From contig NW_005178929.1 of the NCBI RefSeq assembly GCF_000350225.1, positions 142,697-206,696 of the forward strand: 64,000 nt of DNA, in the 5' to 3' direction. Positions within the stretch are counted from its first letter, which is position 1. Each line of letters opens with the position of its first letter. The notes below the pieces were generated by a model, which did not search any database, was not told the origin of the DNA, and saw only the letters and a program-made list of their open reading frames with translations. Origin of the DNA: Chondrus crispus. Lineage: Eukaryota; Rhodophyta; Florideophyceae; Gigartinales; Gigartinaceae. Of the stretch, positions 1 to 11,630 are shown piece after piece. A program made the translations under genes and the position numbers.

Positions 1-26
1 GCAGACGACTTTTTTAGCTGGCCTTC

Positions 27-1640
27 TCAACGACGGGCTCCACCATCAAAGTGTTTCCTATGCTTCTTAATTATTGTTTTCAAGTTAGGAAAGAGCTGCG
101 TTTCCTCCCACAACTCGTTCGTATTACAAGCCATCCCTGTGCGAATCATGGCCTTCCTGGCGTATGTCAGGCCGTTCTCATCTCGTTGTGCGTTCACGTC
201 ACGGACTGCATCAACTGCCAAACGCAGAAAAAAATGCTTACCGGGATTTTTAATCTTCCCGGACCCATCGGTCCAATCGTTGCACATAATGCGTTCCATT
301 TTATGTTGCTCCCATCGTGTTGTCCAAGCGCGCTTAATTTTTTGGATAGCAAACGAGTCGCATGGCTGGATGAGGTGCGTGGCGTTCTTGGGAAAATATC
401 GTATTTCGGTGCGAATATTATTCGCAGCAGCAGCCAAAGCAGCTGTGTAATTATGTCTACTGCAGTTATCGACGTATAAAATCCGCCGCCGCTCGTGTGG
501 TAATGGACCAATAATACGCGGCTCTGACAGCCATTCAGGCATGACTACAGTATCCATCCAGTCCCTCGGTCCCGTTCTATAAGCAACGCCTGGTACATTG
601 TCAGGCACGGCTCTGATCGGGTATCCCCTCGATGCATTTCTAAACACCATAAACGGTGCCTCAATCACCGCATCCCGACCACCCGATATTCTAACGACCA
701 TCGTCATTCCGTCTCCCCCGGACACAACATCAGCGTACTTGACCTCACTCTCCCCTGAGAATCCGAGCGTTCTCCCGTTGTCAAGGTTTATGACGAAGTG
801 AGTCTCGTCTGCGTTTTCAACATTATTTTCATCGAGTTCTTTGCTGCGGAACTGACGCGCCAAAACTCCTAAATGATATGCCACTTCCTTCTCAATAAAA
901 ATCTCCTTTGCAGGAGAAGTAAGCAGTTTATCTGTGTGAGCGCGACTGACAATCTGAAAGCGCTCGCAAAACGATTGTATCCAGCGTGGTGAAATAATTG
1001 AGGGGATAGCCTTTCCCGTCTTGGGATCCATAAAGCTCGAGCTGTACTCTGTACTTTCGGTTGTTCTTATGAGATGAAGGGCAAGGGATTTCATTGTTTT
1101 CATGTTGAACTTCACACCGAGCTTACGAAGACGGTCAAACTCCGCCACCAGATCTTGATGTACTGCTTCGACCCAAGCCGCACGTTTGCAGCCACGTCCA
1201 GACTTGGCCTTTGAGTAGACGCGCTTGTGTCCGTTCTTCGTCACACGAGTGATCGACGAAATGTGTCCACGTTGTACATCACCATGCTCATTGAGGAACT
1301 CAGCCTTGTTCTTCCACAAACGGGACGCTTTCAGGATATTGGCGTTTGGCGTGCCCCTGAAAGATGCCGGAAAATTGCGCACGGCTTTGGCAGGAATGTG
1401 TTTATCTCCTTCTGTAAGTGAAGTGCGCATCATCCATTTGACAATTTTGAGTCGTTCAGCGCAGGTGAGAACGTGCTGCAGTGAGCGTGTTGGCACGGGT
1501 GTAGAGGCACCGAGCGGCAAAGATGGCGCTTGACAGATTTGTTGAGTTGGAGGGGTGGCCTGTGATGTGCGCGGGAGTGTTGATCGTGCTTGCATTTGCC
1601 GTTCGAATGCGGCAACGATTGGGGAAGCCGAAAAGGGCAT
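27..1640 (-). CDS. pogo/Tigger-type DDE transposase
   Basis: 537-residue open frame. It should catalyse cut-and-paste DNA transposition in the nucleus. The DDE-1 fold is recognisable from three acidic positions in the usual contexts: D278 in NADETHF, D391 in YVDNCSRHN and D428 in THLIQPCDSF, where pogo/Tigger and jerky-type transposases carry their catalytic DDD triad. The N-terminal 270 residues are basic and hold the position of the family's helix-turn-helix DNA-binding region, though no clear motif is seen. A short proline/threonine/serine-rich leader precedes it. The frame has no internal stop, so the copy may be intact. Terminal inverted repeats could not be found because the left end lies at or beyond the window edge. 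It faces away from the recombinase gene that starts at 2019, and whether both belong to one element is unknown. Confidence 0.85.
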   Translation of the reverse strand: MPFSASPIVAAFERQMQARSTLPRTSQATPPTQQICQAPSLPLGASTPVPTRSLQHVLTCAERLKIVKWMMRTSLTEGDKHIPAKAVRNFPASFRGTPNANILKASRLWKNKAEFLNEHGDVQRGHISSITRVTKNGHKRVYSKAKSGRGCKRAAWVEAVHQDLVAEFDRLRKLGVKFNMKTMKSLALHLIRTTESTEYSSSFMDPKTGKAIPSIISPRWIQSFCERFQIVSRAHTDKLLTSPAKEIFIEKEVAYHLGVLARQFRSKELDENNVENADETHFVINLDNGRTLGFSGESEVKYADVVSGGDGMTMVVRISGGRDAVIEAPFMVFRNASRGYPIRAVPDNVPGVAYRTGPRDWMDTVVMPEWLSEPRIIGPLPHERRRILYVDNCSRHNYTAALAAAANNIRTEIRYFPKNATHLIQPCDSFAIQKIKRAWTTRWEQHKMERIMCNDWTDGSGKIKNPGKHFFLRLAVDAVRDVNAQRDENGLTYARKAMIRTGMACNTNELWEETQLFPNLKTIIKKHRKHFDGGARR

Positions 1641-1821
1641 AGTGAAGAGAATGGCTTAAGGGGGGGAATGTGCTGTGTTGTGAGAGTCGACGAGGATCAA
1701 TACGAGCTGACTTTATGCATGCATGAAGGAATCCGTCGTCGTCCATCGCGTTACAGTGGCGCGTGGCAACAAAACAGAGTAATCGACACGTGTCGGATGG
1801 ATTCAGTCGGTTTCGCAATCT

Positions 1822-1841
1822 TGTCGGACGCATATCCGACA
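1822..1841. repeat. 20-bp palindromic site, copy 1
   Basis: TGTCGGA, six-base spacer CGCATA, TCCGACA: 7-bp inverted arms around a 6-bp centre. Similar sites lie at 1936 and 6377, so copies bracket the Crypton-type recombinase gene. Paired arms around a short asymmetric core are the shape of tyrosine-recombinase crossover sites, but function here is inference. Confidence 0.55.
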
Positions 1842-1935
1842 AATGACGATGTTAATATTTTTTCTGCCCTGAGAAAACAGCCCAATTGGCCCAAATACCC
1901 ACTGTTTTGCCGCGCATTCGAAACATTGGATCAGC

Positions 1936-1955
1936 TGCCGGACGGATGTCCGACA
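1936..1955. repeat. 20-bp palindromic site, copy 2
   Basis: TGCCGGA, CGGATG, TCCGACA: one mismatch in the left arm relative to copy 1. It lies 63 bp upstream of the recombinase ATG and 94 bp downstream of copy 1, in the same orientation by its CG-starting core. Confidence 0.5.
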
Positions 1956-2018
1956 TGAATCTTCCCTGGCTTCCCACCCTCTGTATGTGATCACAGTCTC
2001 GAGACCGACTCCCACAAA

Positions 2019-5000
2019 ATGCCGAATCTCAACAATGTTTCGTCCGCCGCCCTTGTTACACCGACAACTCCGCACCCTGCCCCTTCTACACAGACAACGA
2101 CGCACCTCGCCCCTGCTACAGCGACAATTCCGCACCCCGCAAGTGCTCCGCCGACAATTCCCAACCCCGCCCCTGCTACGCCGACAACTCCGCGCCTTGC
2201 CCCCGCTACGCCGACAACTTCGAACTCCGCGGCTGAACCAACTATTCAAGATCAGATCGATGATATTGAGCTGCGCTGTCTTGCCAACACTACTCGAACC
2301 AATTATCGTCGTATGCAGACACGGTTTTCCTCATGGCTTCGTTCACATCCTTCGCATCAATCTTTTTTCGATGCGGAAGGTACGCTTAGCTTACAGGATT
2401 TGTCAGCTAGTATTGTTAAGGAGTTCCTAGCTATTCAGAGTGACCCAAGCAAATCCCGCCCTCTTGGAATTTCGGGTCTACGAGGTTACCGTTCTGCTAT
2501 AAGGGCTTTATTCGTGCAGCGAAGACAGCGCATACCGGACTGGGTAGAGAAGGATTTGACGTCGTTCTTTGCTGGCCTCAAACGAAGAGATGCGTCTGAA
2601 AGACAGCAAGGTACACGCCGTGCGTTTGAGGGGAAGCAAGTACTGTCGTTTGCTGCTCTGCGAATAATTGGTGAGGAATGTTTGAAGCAAAGCGACGTCG
2701 GGATGAGCACATTTGTTCACGTCTACATGTTGCTCACGTGGAATCTAATGTGCAGGTCAAATAATACGTCATTCATAACGCTCCGCCACCTTCAGTGCGA
2801 CAAAGATTCATTGTCGGTGCTGTTTTCAAAGTCAAAGACGGATCAAGGAGGGGAGCGGCCCCGGGATCCCAAACACGTGTATGCTAACCCTATGATGCCC
2901 GAAGTTTGTCCTATTTTAAGTCTTGCGCTCTATTTTACAAGCACGCGCATTGATTTTACGACGGACGAACTATTTGCGGGAGGGCACCAGCAAGACAAGA
3001 TTTTGAAGGCATTTCATGCTTTACTGCAGAAGCAGGAAGTAGCCCAGCGTTTGAGAGAAATAGGGACACCGCCAGCCTCTGAGCTTGGGAGCCATTGGCT
3101 CAGAAAGGGTTCCAGTACGTTTGTGTGTAGTGGCAGCGTTGCGGCACCGTCGATTGTGGCCGTGTGCATAAGATGTGGATGGACGCTAGGCAGTGTACAG
3201 GACAGGTACTTTAGGTACGAAGCTGCTGGTGATTACTATGTTGGCCGTACGGTGGCTGGCTTGCCTCTTTCTAGTGCCGCATTCGCCGTCCTTCCGCCCC
3301 ACTTCCATCGTGATGACGAGGAAGTCGTTACAATACTCCGAAACCTGTTTCCGGGCGCTTGGGGTCGCCCGCGCCTTCGTGAACTTCTATCAATCCTTGC
3401 TGCTTCTCTCGTATATCACGAGTCATATTTACGGAAAGTGCTGCCGTCTTCTCATAATGTTAGGTTCAGCGGGGCAAGGGAAAGAAGGAGGGCAGGTTGA
3501 TGTGTGTGAGTGAAGGAGTTGGTGCCGAGGTTTACTTGGAGCCGTCTTTCGGCGATACTTATACACTTTGAGTGTTACACTATCCCATTACTTTGGCACC
3601 TGGTAAACCGTACTCACCATATGCGCGACCAAGCGCGGTCCTCTTCTGGCCCGTCCACACTGTTCTATTTCCACCTTACGAATTGACTATTGACTATCAG
3701 TGCACAACAGTTTCTACACATTTCGAGTGACTGTAAACCATGGCCCTATGCATGCAATCGTTTCACACCTTACTAATCTGCATCCAGACATGACAGAATA
3801 TATTCTTGCACAATGAACAACTTGGCATCTCTCTATTTCCAACAACGCAAAGTCCTGTCATATCTCAGTCCCCATACATGCCCTTGTTTCGTACCTTACT
3901 AATTTCGGTACACACTGCCAGACAACTATCACGGATAGCAACAATGTGCATCCAGACTTTCTACACATCTCACGTGATATCCGATGTGAATCACACGAGT
4001 ACTGTCATCAACTTGCATCCAACGGCGCACCATAACGAGAGCACAGTACAACGTCGCATGCTGACGAGAGTGTAATACAACGGCGCATGCTGATGCAAGG
4101 GTCGCATACAGCGTGACGCGTACACTGAATACTCACGTAAGTACATGTCTCTTGCGAGAAATACTTGTTGTACTTTTAATTCACATGTACTGTGCTCGGA
4201 CACGCGCCGGACCGTATGTAGGCGACGTGTACAAGTGTACGTACACGCAGCAACCTGGCGATGTGTACATGTGTACATCGTACACAAGTGTCCAGCGCCA
4301 AGGCCACACGTAATTACCCATTACAACCATGGTGAACAACTTGAAACCCCCGAAATGATGTAATTAAAACGTATACCGATCATTCAAGATATATCACCAG
4401 CATGACTGCATATAAGTGGACAATAACATACCAATAGAATTGCAGCATTCGAACCGACACCCAATAGATTTGCAGTATTGCCTATGTAGCCCTATAACGG
4501 TTCGGGCCAAATGCAAATTTTCGGCATTTATGCAAATTTGCATGACCCTCCAAAAGTCCACTTTCGTCCCCAGAACCCCAAAATCTGAGAATTTACACGT
4601 GTCATGTCCTGATATGGGGTGAGGGTCCGGACCGTTGAGTCATGTACACGTGTCGCTCGATTTTGCACTTTCCACATAACAGCATGTGGTCGCACATTTT
4701 CAATATCTCATCCTCTCTGGCAATGTCTATTGTTTAGAGATTCCACTGCGTTTAATTTATTACAGGAGAAGCTAGCTACTGACCTCTTGGAAACATCGAC
4801 GCGCTTGCAAAGAACTGGAATACCGCCACACATTGATATTTTATGCAAGTTGGAACGGCTTGTTACAGCCGTGGACGTCGTCCCCGGAAAAGTTGTTGAC
4901 GGTGTCAAAGCGATCGTCAGCGAGGCCGGCGTGTCAGCACCAGTATCAAGGTTTCAAATGGATTGTGCATTGCAGGGACTGTTGGAGCGAATCGAGAGTG

Positions 5001-5527
5001 CGAATTCGCAGCGCGATACACGTCTTCTCGCTTCGTTGGGAAGTCACGCGCTCCTACACGAAGACGGTGACGTTCGGAATGGGGAGAGGGGTCCTCAGGC
5101 TCACCGGGCATCTGGCGCAACTTACATGTGGGATGGAGCTTTCCGTCGATTGCGGCAGGGCTACAAATTACCGAACGCGACTTTACAAATGGGCTTTTAC
5201 TTGTGGATGACAGGCAACAGAAACTCTGGCATACCGCCTCTTCGCGTCGTCACCGCTTCCGACTTCTTCTTGAAGCACATGCGGAAGCGGTTCTGCGAAT
5301 GGCGGCTGGTGATGAGGCCATGCGAGGCAGTAGCGGCAGAAGCAGGCTACTCGGCCTCAGTACCGGACGAAAACGAGCTGCGAAGGATGTGGGAGGCTGT
5401 TTCCACGGGACTCGAACTTGCGCCGCGGACCGCGAAGGGCCGAAAGCGGGTGAGGGCGCATCTACAAGTAACGACGGTTGCACGCATTCTGAGGAACCAA
5501 ACTCGTCTTGATCATTTACTCGTGTAA
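2019..5527 (+). CDS. Crypton-type tyrosine recombinase, probably in two exons (2019-3495 and 4683-5527)
   Basis: The first segment is a 493-residue frame with Crypton recombinase signatures: R246 in MCRSNN, a KTDQGG and KHVYANP block around 273-290, H359 and R362 in GSHWLRKG, and a C-terminal CGWTLGSVQDRYFRYEAAGD block (387-405) holding the candidate tyrosine nucleophile, Y397 or Y400. Crypton enzymes cut and join DNA through a phosphotyrosine. The second frame has no ATG near its start. It carries blocks resembling the Crypton C-terminus (HPLWQCLLFRD, TGIPPHIDIL, then MWDGAFRRL with LPNATLQMGF). A GT at 3496 and an AG at 4681-4682 join the two frames in phase, giving 773 residues. That intron (1187 nt) would be long for this genome, so an insertion splitting the gene is the alternative. 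The start is the ATG at 2019. Confidence 0.7.
2058..2237 (+). repeat. 30-nt coding minisatellite, six units
   Basis: Six imperfect 30-nt units encode ten-residue Thr/Pro/Ala-rich repeats (type TPTTPHPAPS) at residues 14-73 of the Crypton recombinase. The stretch precedes the folded part and is probably a disordered linker. Confidence 0.85.
3496..4682. other. putative intron or insertion in the Crypton gene, repeat-rich
   Basis: No gene is seen here. It holds imperfect direct repeats (a block near 3748-3788 recurs near 3878-3916; TACAACGTCGCATGCTGA near 4048 recurs in variant form near 4077) and self-complementary GTGTACATGTGTAC-type runs at 4225-4290. Boundaries are GT at 3496 and AG at 4682 if it is spliced. 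Confidence 0.4.
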
Positions 5528-7075
5528 GTAGACACCATAATTAGCTTTCTAACTACTACCGCTGCCGTCGCAGCTGTAGCTGCACCAACTCCATGCAGTG
5601 GGTGGTGCCTCTGATCCGCGCCGTATACGCCTTCCACGACGCCCCTAACATCCCGATGTCCCCAACGTTCCGAATGCCCTCAACCCTCGAGCCTGACCAG
5701 CTGGTCATTTGGATCCCGATTCCCAGCCTAGGCTACCCAGCAGAGCTCCGACGCACCCGAGGCGCCCACGTCCCCGACACTCTCTACGCCCCCAACGCCT
5801 CCGACGCCCCCGACGCGCGTGCTCTGATGCGCCTCGAGGCGCGCGGAACGCATCGTCCGACTAAATTGAGATGCGTTTTTGGAACAGTCCAGGGCTGTGG
5901 AAGGACTTTGAGCCGCTGGCAGTATCGGGCTTGCGGCAGGGGTAAGGATGCTCTTTTGTTAGTTTCATCGCCACGGCGACGAAGGCCCCCCTCAACATAA
6001 AAAACATCAGCAGTAGTTAGGAGCGATTTGCTCACCCCGCTCGAAACCCTCGCGTGACATGTACCACGCGTCACAATGTTCATTGTGCATTTGCAGCTCG
6101 CCATTCGCGGCTGCGAACATAGTTCGATGCCGAGACGAGCAACGAAACAGAGCCGCGGCTGGTCAACATCTTGGTTACTATCCGCACGACGGTGCGTGAG
6201 AAGGTGATACATCACATCCCGTGTGCGACAGATTGGTTGCAATCTTCATCCGACGCGCATATGAGCGTTGCTCAGCTCCTGATGGCTTTCTATACTTGGC
6301 CTTATGTGAGTGGCTCCGCAAAGCCAGAGCGAGGCCATTGAATACCTGAAATCAACCAATTAATTGCACCTTTTCTAGTCGGACGCCCGTCCGACAAATT
6401 CCGCTCACAAGAGAACATAATAGAGTTCGATCTACTCGGCCCGATAAAAAACAGTACTTTTTTTGAGGTTACACTAATATCGTGGGAACGTCATTAGGTG
6501 TGCGTGTCACTATTTATATTTTGGTCTGGCAGCACTCCACACAAATTAGGGACACGTACAGTAATGGGCGTAGTTTCACTAATTGTTCGCTTACACTATT
6601 TGCAGTAACTGGGTGTACTGAAGCTGAAAAGCCCATACCGTACGAAAATTACACTTATGCAAATTGTCTCCGAAATACCATATCTACATAGCTTACAGTG
6701 GTAAATATTTGATCTTTCCGAAATACAGAGCACAAAAAGCGATTAGCGACTTTGCAAACAAAGCGCTCGTCCTCAGTTCCCTCTATTCATCTATCATCTG
6801 TTGCGCAATAAATGCAGAATCTGCCTGGTAGTTGCTAATATATTTGCTCATCTGGGTGCAGCCTGTCACAACGCACATGGTTGCTTCACTTAATCCTTGT
6901 TAGCAACAACATCTTGTAAAAGATCCCACAGAAGGGTTACCGGCACATTTGCATGAATCCCTCCTAGTTAAGTGACGGGACACCCGCAAGAGAAGAGTGA
7001 AGGCAGTTGTGGAATCACCAAAAATAATGCATATCTTATCTGTCGGGAGAGGCAAAAATGCAAAAGTAAATCCAA
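5528..7075. other. intergenic, no gene recognised
   Basis: Apart from the third palindromic site at 6377 nothing could be assigned. Open frames here are short and show no recognisable domain. The stretch from about 5590 to 5990 is richer in GC, with GACGCCCCCGACGC-type runs. Confidence 0.5.
6377..6396. repeat. 20-bp palindromic site, copy 3
   Basis: AGTCGGA, CGCCCG, TCCGACA, followed by AAT as in copy 1. It lies 850 bp downstream of the recombinase second segment and may mark the far end of the Crypton-type element; this is inference. Confidence 0.5.
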
Positions 7076-7147
7076 GTTCCTGCCGGGACTTGAACCCGGG
7101 CTTCGAGATTCAGAGTCTCGCGTGCTAACCAACTACACAACAGGAAC
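7076..7147 (-). tRNA. trnQ-CUG: tRNA-Gln(CTG)
   Basis: 72 nt on the minus strand that fold as a complete cloverleaf. The acceptor stem is GTTCCTG paired with CAGGAAC, all 7 bp. The D stem is GTGT/GCAC. The anticodon stem CGAGA/TCTCG carries loop CTCTGAA, giving anticodon CTG (Gln, CAG codons). The T arm is CCGGG-TTCAAGT-CCCGG. No intron and no encoded CCA. The T arm and D arm hold ordinary A and B box sequence for RNA polymerase III. Confidence 0.95.
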
Positions 7148-7226
7148 GTCGACGAACATCAAACCATTCAATTGGCCGTTAATGAAGAAAGGTTTTCCGT
7201 ATTTACACACACCCAATGAGTAACAC

Positions 7227-7254
7227 CCGATCGCGATTACTGAATCGCGATCGG
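7227..7254. repeat. perfect 12-bp inverted repeat
   Basis: CCGATCGCGATT, four-base loop ACTG, AATCGCGATCGG. It lies 80 bp upstream of the tRNA 5' end (the tRNA is on the minus strand). No T run follows, and no function is assigned. Confidence 0.7.
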
Positions 7255-8935
7255 ATGTCAGCCCCTTCCTTGCATTTGAATAAAATTACGATTTGATTAA
7301 ATTTACTAACGATAAATTTACCAATGACTCGCGATTTGGCCGCCCCCTTGCTTGATCTCTAGAGTGAAAATTAAACGAGTTACGATTTCCGGGAAAAAAT
7401 AGGTCCCATCCATGCTGCTGCCAAACATCAGATAAAACTAGGTCCTTTTCTGATCGCCCACCATATCTGCGTGGATTGGGCATGGGGTCGTGCAACGCGT
7501 TGCTGGGAGCAGGCTGTCGTATTAGCAAATATGGACAAGCTCCGGCACCGTCACAGTCCCTCATGCCCGATTCTGATTTGCCCCTCTTCGGTATGAACTA
7601 ATTTTCAAAAAGCAACATCGGTCAAGTATTAACTTGACCGTCGTTGCTCTTTAAAACGCTTGGAGTTTTACCTGCTCACTCCATCCACACGTCGACGTTT
7701 ATCCTGCTGACTACAATGACCAGCTCATGTTTCATAGTCCCGGGCAGAGTCCTGCATCCAGCTGCTCCTCAGTCGTGCCATCGGAGGAATTATCTCTCGC
7801 ATGCCATCCAGTATCGTGGACCTCTCACATTCAGAAGAAGTATTGTCTTAACATCCCCTGATTCAGCTAGCATGCGTCTCCAATATTCATTAGTAAACTC
7901 CCCATGCAGACCGCGACTCTCGAACGAACGATCTCGAACCTTGCGATGCAGTCACAATACAAAACAACAATCCTCACTCCGACATAGACTAGCACTCTAC
8001 CCTACTGCCGTTTGTTCGGTACTCCTTCGCTCGCACCTTTATATGTTGCCGGCTATGCCCAAAAGCTGACGTTCCGCAACTCACGCTTTTTTGGCACTGC
8101 GAAGTTTTGCATTTGGCAATACCTCAGCTTAACCGTTGGGTTGAATGTCCCTTCTGCCATTCATTCTTGCATGTCCCTTCTCGTCGCGGGATCTCTCATA
8201 TCCGATAAAATTATTTCTTGGACCCCTACTGCAAAACCTAGCAAAACTTTGAGCAATAGAAAACATTCGTGAAAAGTTCTCGCTAACTATAGGAGTCTTC
8301 CTTCAATAACTCAAAACGAGATTGATGTGGCTCTTGGTAAATGGCGAACAGCCTTCTTCAAGGTGAGCAACGGAACTATATACCCTAGTTTTATTCCCAT
8401 GTGTCTATTCACGGCGAGATGTCAGGAAAGCCCGGATCTGAGAGTGCTACGTCTACCTTTCACAAGAAGTGCCCTTCGCATTGAGGATATGCAATGACAT
8501 GAAAATAGAGCGCCGCCCACAAGCCCTGCTAAGGATCTTCGGCTGGTCATGATTCATATTCAGGGATAACCAAAATTCATTTTCTGGGCCTCCGCAGATC
8601 ATTTGGGCCTTCGCCCTGGTCTCTTCGGGTCCACAAATAAGGCTCTACTTTTGCTTGATAATGAGAGTAGGAATGGGGTGCAGTGCAGTGCAACCATTGT
8701 CGCACGTGACGAAACCAGATGCCAAGGGTAACCTCTGCCCTAGAGAGATTTCCCGAAAAGGAAATGTTTATCTACAGCTTTACGGACCTCCCAAACGCAT
8801 GACATTCCTTTCGGGAAAAAAGCAATGTCCCCAGCTTGAACATCTGCACAGAATCATCGACAGAGCGAACGAACGTGCAGGCACAACAGGAAGAGCAGTC
8901 AAAGAGGAAAAACAAGTCAGTTAGCATCGCCTCTG
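7255..8935. other. intergenic, no gene recognised
   Basis: About 1.7 kb with only short open frames lacking any recognisable domain. No repeat family shared with the rest of the window was noticed. Confidence 0.5.
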
Positions 8936-9358
8936 TCATAGTCGTACTTTAAAAAACCCCAACGAGATATGCTCTAGTAGTTCTCTGCATTCTGAACGAA
9001 GGAACGGGCCCTGAATTGCACAGTTTTCGCACATACCCATAGAGTCGCTGCCATCAGCCGGTTTCACTGTGAAATCTCCCTCAAGAACGAGACAAATCTC
9101 GTCATCACTATATGTCCAGTCGAACGTACTCGGTTCGCACCCCCACTTGTCCCATGAGCGGCATCCAAGTTCCGCGATTACATTTTCATCGGCAGCTTTG
9201 ATAACCTTCATTCCGCCACCTTTTTCAATTGCCTTCTCCTGAACACTCATTCGGGCCGGTTGCCGGGCGTTCGCAAGAACGAATCTGGTGTTTTTTTGCG
9301 GTGACACGGAAACTGAGAAACGGCGAGGTGCCACTCCAGGTGAAAGAACGAAGGCCAT
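8936..9358 (-). pseudogene. cupin (DUF861/cupin_3) protein, plastid-type leader, damaged C-terminus
   Basis: 140-residue frame opening with ATG at 9358. Residues 1-36 are rich in Ser, Arg and Val with few acids, like a plastid transit peptide. Residues 50-103 match the small cupin_3 family of plants and algae: an LGCRSWDKWGCEPSTFDWTY block followed by EICLVLEGDFTVKP. After GMC (near 9035) the family's expected G-x-G-D-x-V-x-F-P block is absent in this frame, but a related string (AKTVQFRARSF) is present one frame over. This suggests an indel and a decayed C-terminus, although a sequencing error cannot be excluded. Intact relatives form a small beta barrel of unknown substrate. It has no close neighbours and lies between intergenic DNA and a young retroelement. 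Confidence 0.6.
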
Positions 9359-11071
9359 GTGAATTCGAACCGACTCAAATATGTCTCTCTCTTGTGATTC
9401 GTCAAATGATTACCAAGACAAAAAGAAACTCTACAGACCGCTTCAAAATGAGGTATGGATATCGCTCGGTCCCGTACGAAGCAAAGCCTTCCGGTAATGC
9501 TTCAATGGTAATCTACATTGTACAGTAAGATGTAACTCACGGTTTTTCTGGAGATCACTGAAGCAGGAACACTTGTGCGAATTTATGACCAAAATGACTA
9601 ATTTCTGTGGGTGAATTCTGCACCACAAGAAAATGGAACAATCATAGGAACACCTTTCCACTCACCGGAAAGGGCAATATCGACTCCTACTATCGGTATC
9701 TCAGCTAAGTATTCGTTCTCAACTCTTCAGAACAAAACACTACAGTGCAAATGGAACAGGAAGGACATTGACTTCTTCCACTTCGATGGGGAATACCTGA
9801 AGGATCACCTGATTGTGCGGTATCGCACCAGCTTCGATTGTTGACCCTCACCAAGCTTTCTCGATAATCCTGATGTAAGCCATATACTACGATTTTACCA
9901 ACGTGCATGCGTTTCAACAAGCAGTAAGGAAGCGTCCCTTCCAAGACCAACGGTGATGTATCTGCCTTGTCGTCACCTGGTTTGGTTGTTCCGGTTGTCA
10001 CAAGTACTGCGTACACTCATTATAGGACTCTTTGACAAAGGTAGAGAGCAGCAAGAAATGCTCCTTGATGGATGTGAGACTTGCAACCTGGCTGAGTAAG
10101 ATATCGCAGGTGCAAACTTTTGATGCGTAGTTTATACTATTTAATTATCGGCGTTTCTGAACGTGTCTTTCCTCAATACTGAGACCAGTGGCAATTTGTT
10201 CGACTACTCTAAAACAACAATTCGATGGATTGTCATTGATGGAGTACAACCTACGTTGGCAATACTTTTTATGTTTGTGAGTAGAACCATCTCTGCCTTT
10301 CTGACGAGTGAGCCTAGCTTTTGTAAAGAAAATGTATCTTCCTTCAGTATGTAGAATAAATACAATACCGGAAGCAGGGTCTATGCATATCACGAACGAA
10401 AGGCAGGGGATTTCATTACCATCAGCTGTAGAGATGCTATATGCGTGAGAATCCAGTATGAGAGGTGTAGGGGCTAGAATCTCTTTGAGTGAGCTCTATT
10501 TCTCAACCCCGGTGAAGTCTATTGTTTCCACAAAGCTAAAAAGGCCGGTCAGGCTCCACTCGCTCTTCATTGCTCACATTTTTTATCTAGTCGGACAATG
10601 AGAATGATAAATGAGAAGTACGATATCTTGACTTGGCAGACAGCGTAAAACGACCTGTGGGTCTTCCAAGAATCAACGTTTCACACATCTTCCTCTTTTT
10701 TTTTTTCTTTGGTCTTTCTGTGCAATTCGCCACATGAGAAGACTCCGAAAATGTTCGTACCAGCTAACATCACACAAATGAGAGGAATGCCAGGCTTGCT
10801 TCTGTGTAGAAAGAAATATGGATTTTTTTTGCAGCCTGTACTCGTTGCTGGACTCTTTTCTCCTGACTCTGCAACATTATAAACCACCTTAACCAACTTC
10901 TATTGACTCATGGGAGTTACACTCATTTTAAACAGGAGACAGCATCACCATAGCGATGGGGTCCACAACTCCAATGCGTAGACATGGCCTTTCCATATAC
11001 AGCTTCTCTTAATAGACCGTACACAGCTGTAGACATGCTGCGGCCGCCTATCGTGCAGCCTACTGTACTGG
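9359..11071. other. intergenic, no gene recognised
   Basis: 1.7 kb with short open frames only. A pyrimidine tract is present at 10692-10710. No domain, RNA gene or repeat was recognised. Confidence 0.5.
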
Positions 11072-11559
11072 TGTGCCCGGTTCCTTGGGCACCGTCAAAT
11101 CAAGTTTTATTTGCTGGCCAGAGGCTGTTGGCGGGAATTCACCCGGTGCAAGCCTCCGCTCGTCGAGAATCCACTCGACTTCTCAGGAATCCACCTGATC
11201 TCGGCCTCTCCAATTCCCTTGATGCCCTCCTCCCTTTTTTCCTCCCCCCTGCCGCCGCGGGTTCCTTTTATGCTACCTACTCTGCGCCCTCTCGCCACCT
11301 CGAGCGCTCGGAACGCTGTCTCCCCCGCTCCGTCTCCCATCCCCCGCGACCCCCTGGCCCCACACATGACCCCCCTGCGCCCCTTTTCCCCTTCGCACAG
11401 TCCCCGCCCTTTCTCTTCGCGTCCTCCCCGCGGCTCCGCTCCCTACTTCCAGGCGCAATTCTCCCGTTGGCCGGTGCTCATCCGTGACCACGCTTATTTC
11501 CTTTCGCAGGCATTGCCGCCCTTTCAGAGAGCTTCCCACACGTGTAATGAAGCGCAACA
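11072..11559 (-). repeat. GYP1 3' LTR
   Basis: 488 bp, identical to 16487-16974 except one base. Pyrimidine-rich on the plus strand; any long open frame inside it is repeated in the other LTR and is not a gene. Confidence 0.95.
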
Positions 11560-11630
11560 ATCGACCCTTTGCCAGCTCCATTGTGCACGGTCTCGAAGTG
11601 AATTCGTCCAGAGGTCACAGATTTCCAAAT

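Noticed and set aside
3748-3916. Possible CRISPR-like direct repeats
   Set aside because: Only two imperfect copies with irregular spacing in a eukaryotic context; ordinary repeat decay.
6972-7223. 83-codon plus-strand frame over the tRNA
   Set aside because: It is the opposite strand of tRNA-Gln; the open frame is incidental.
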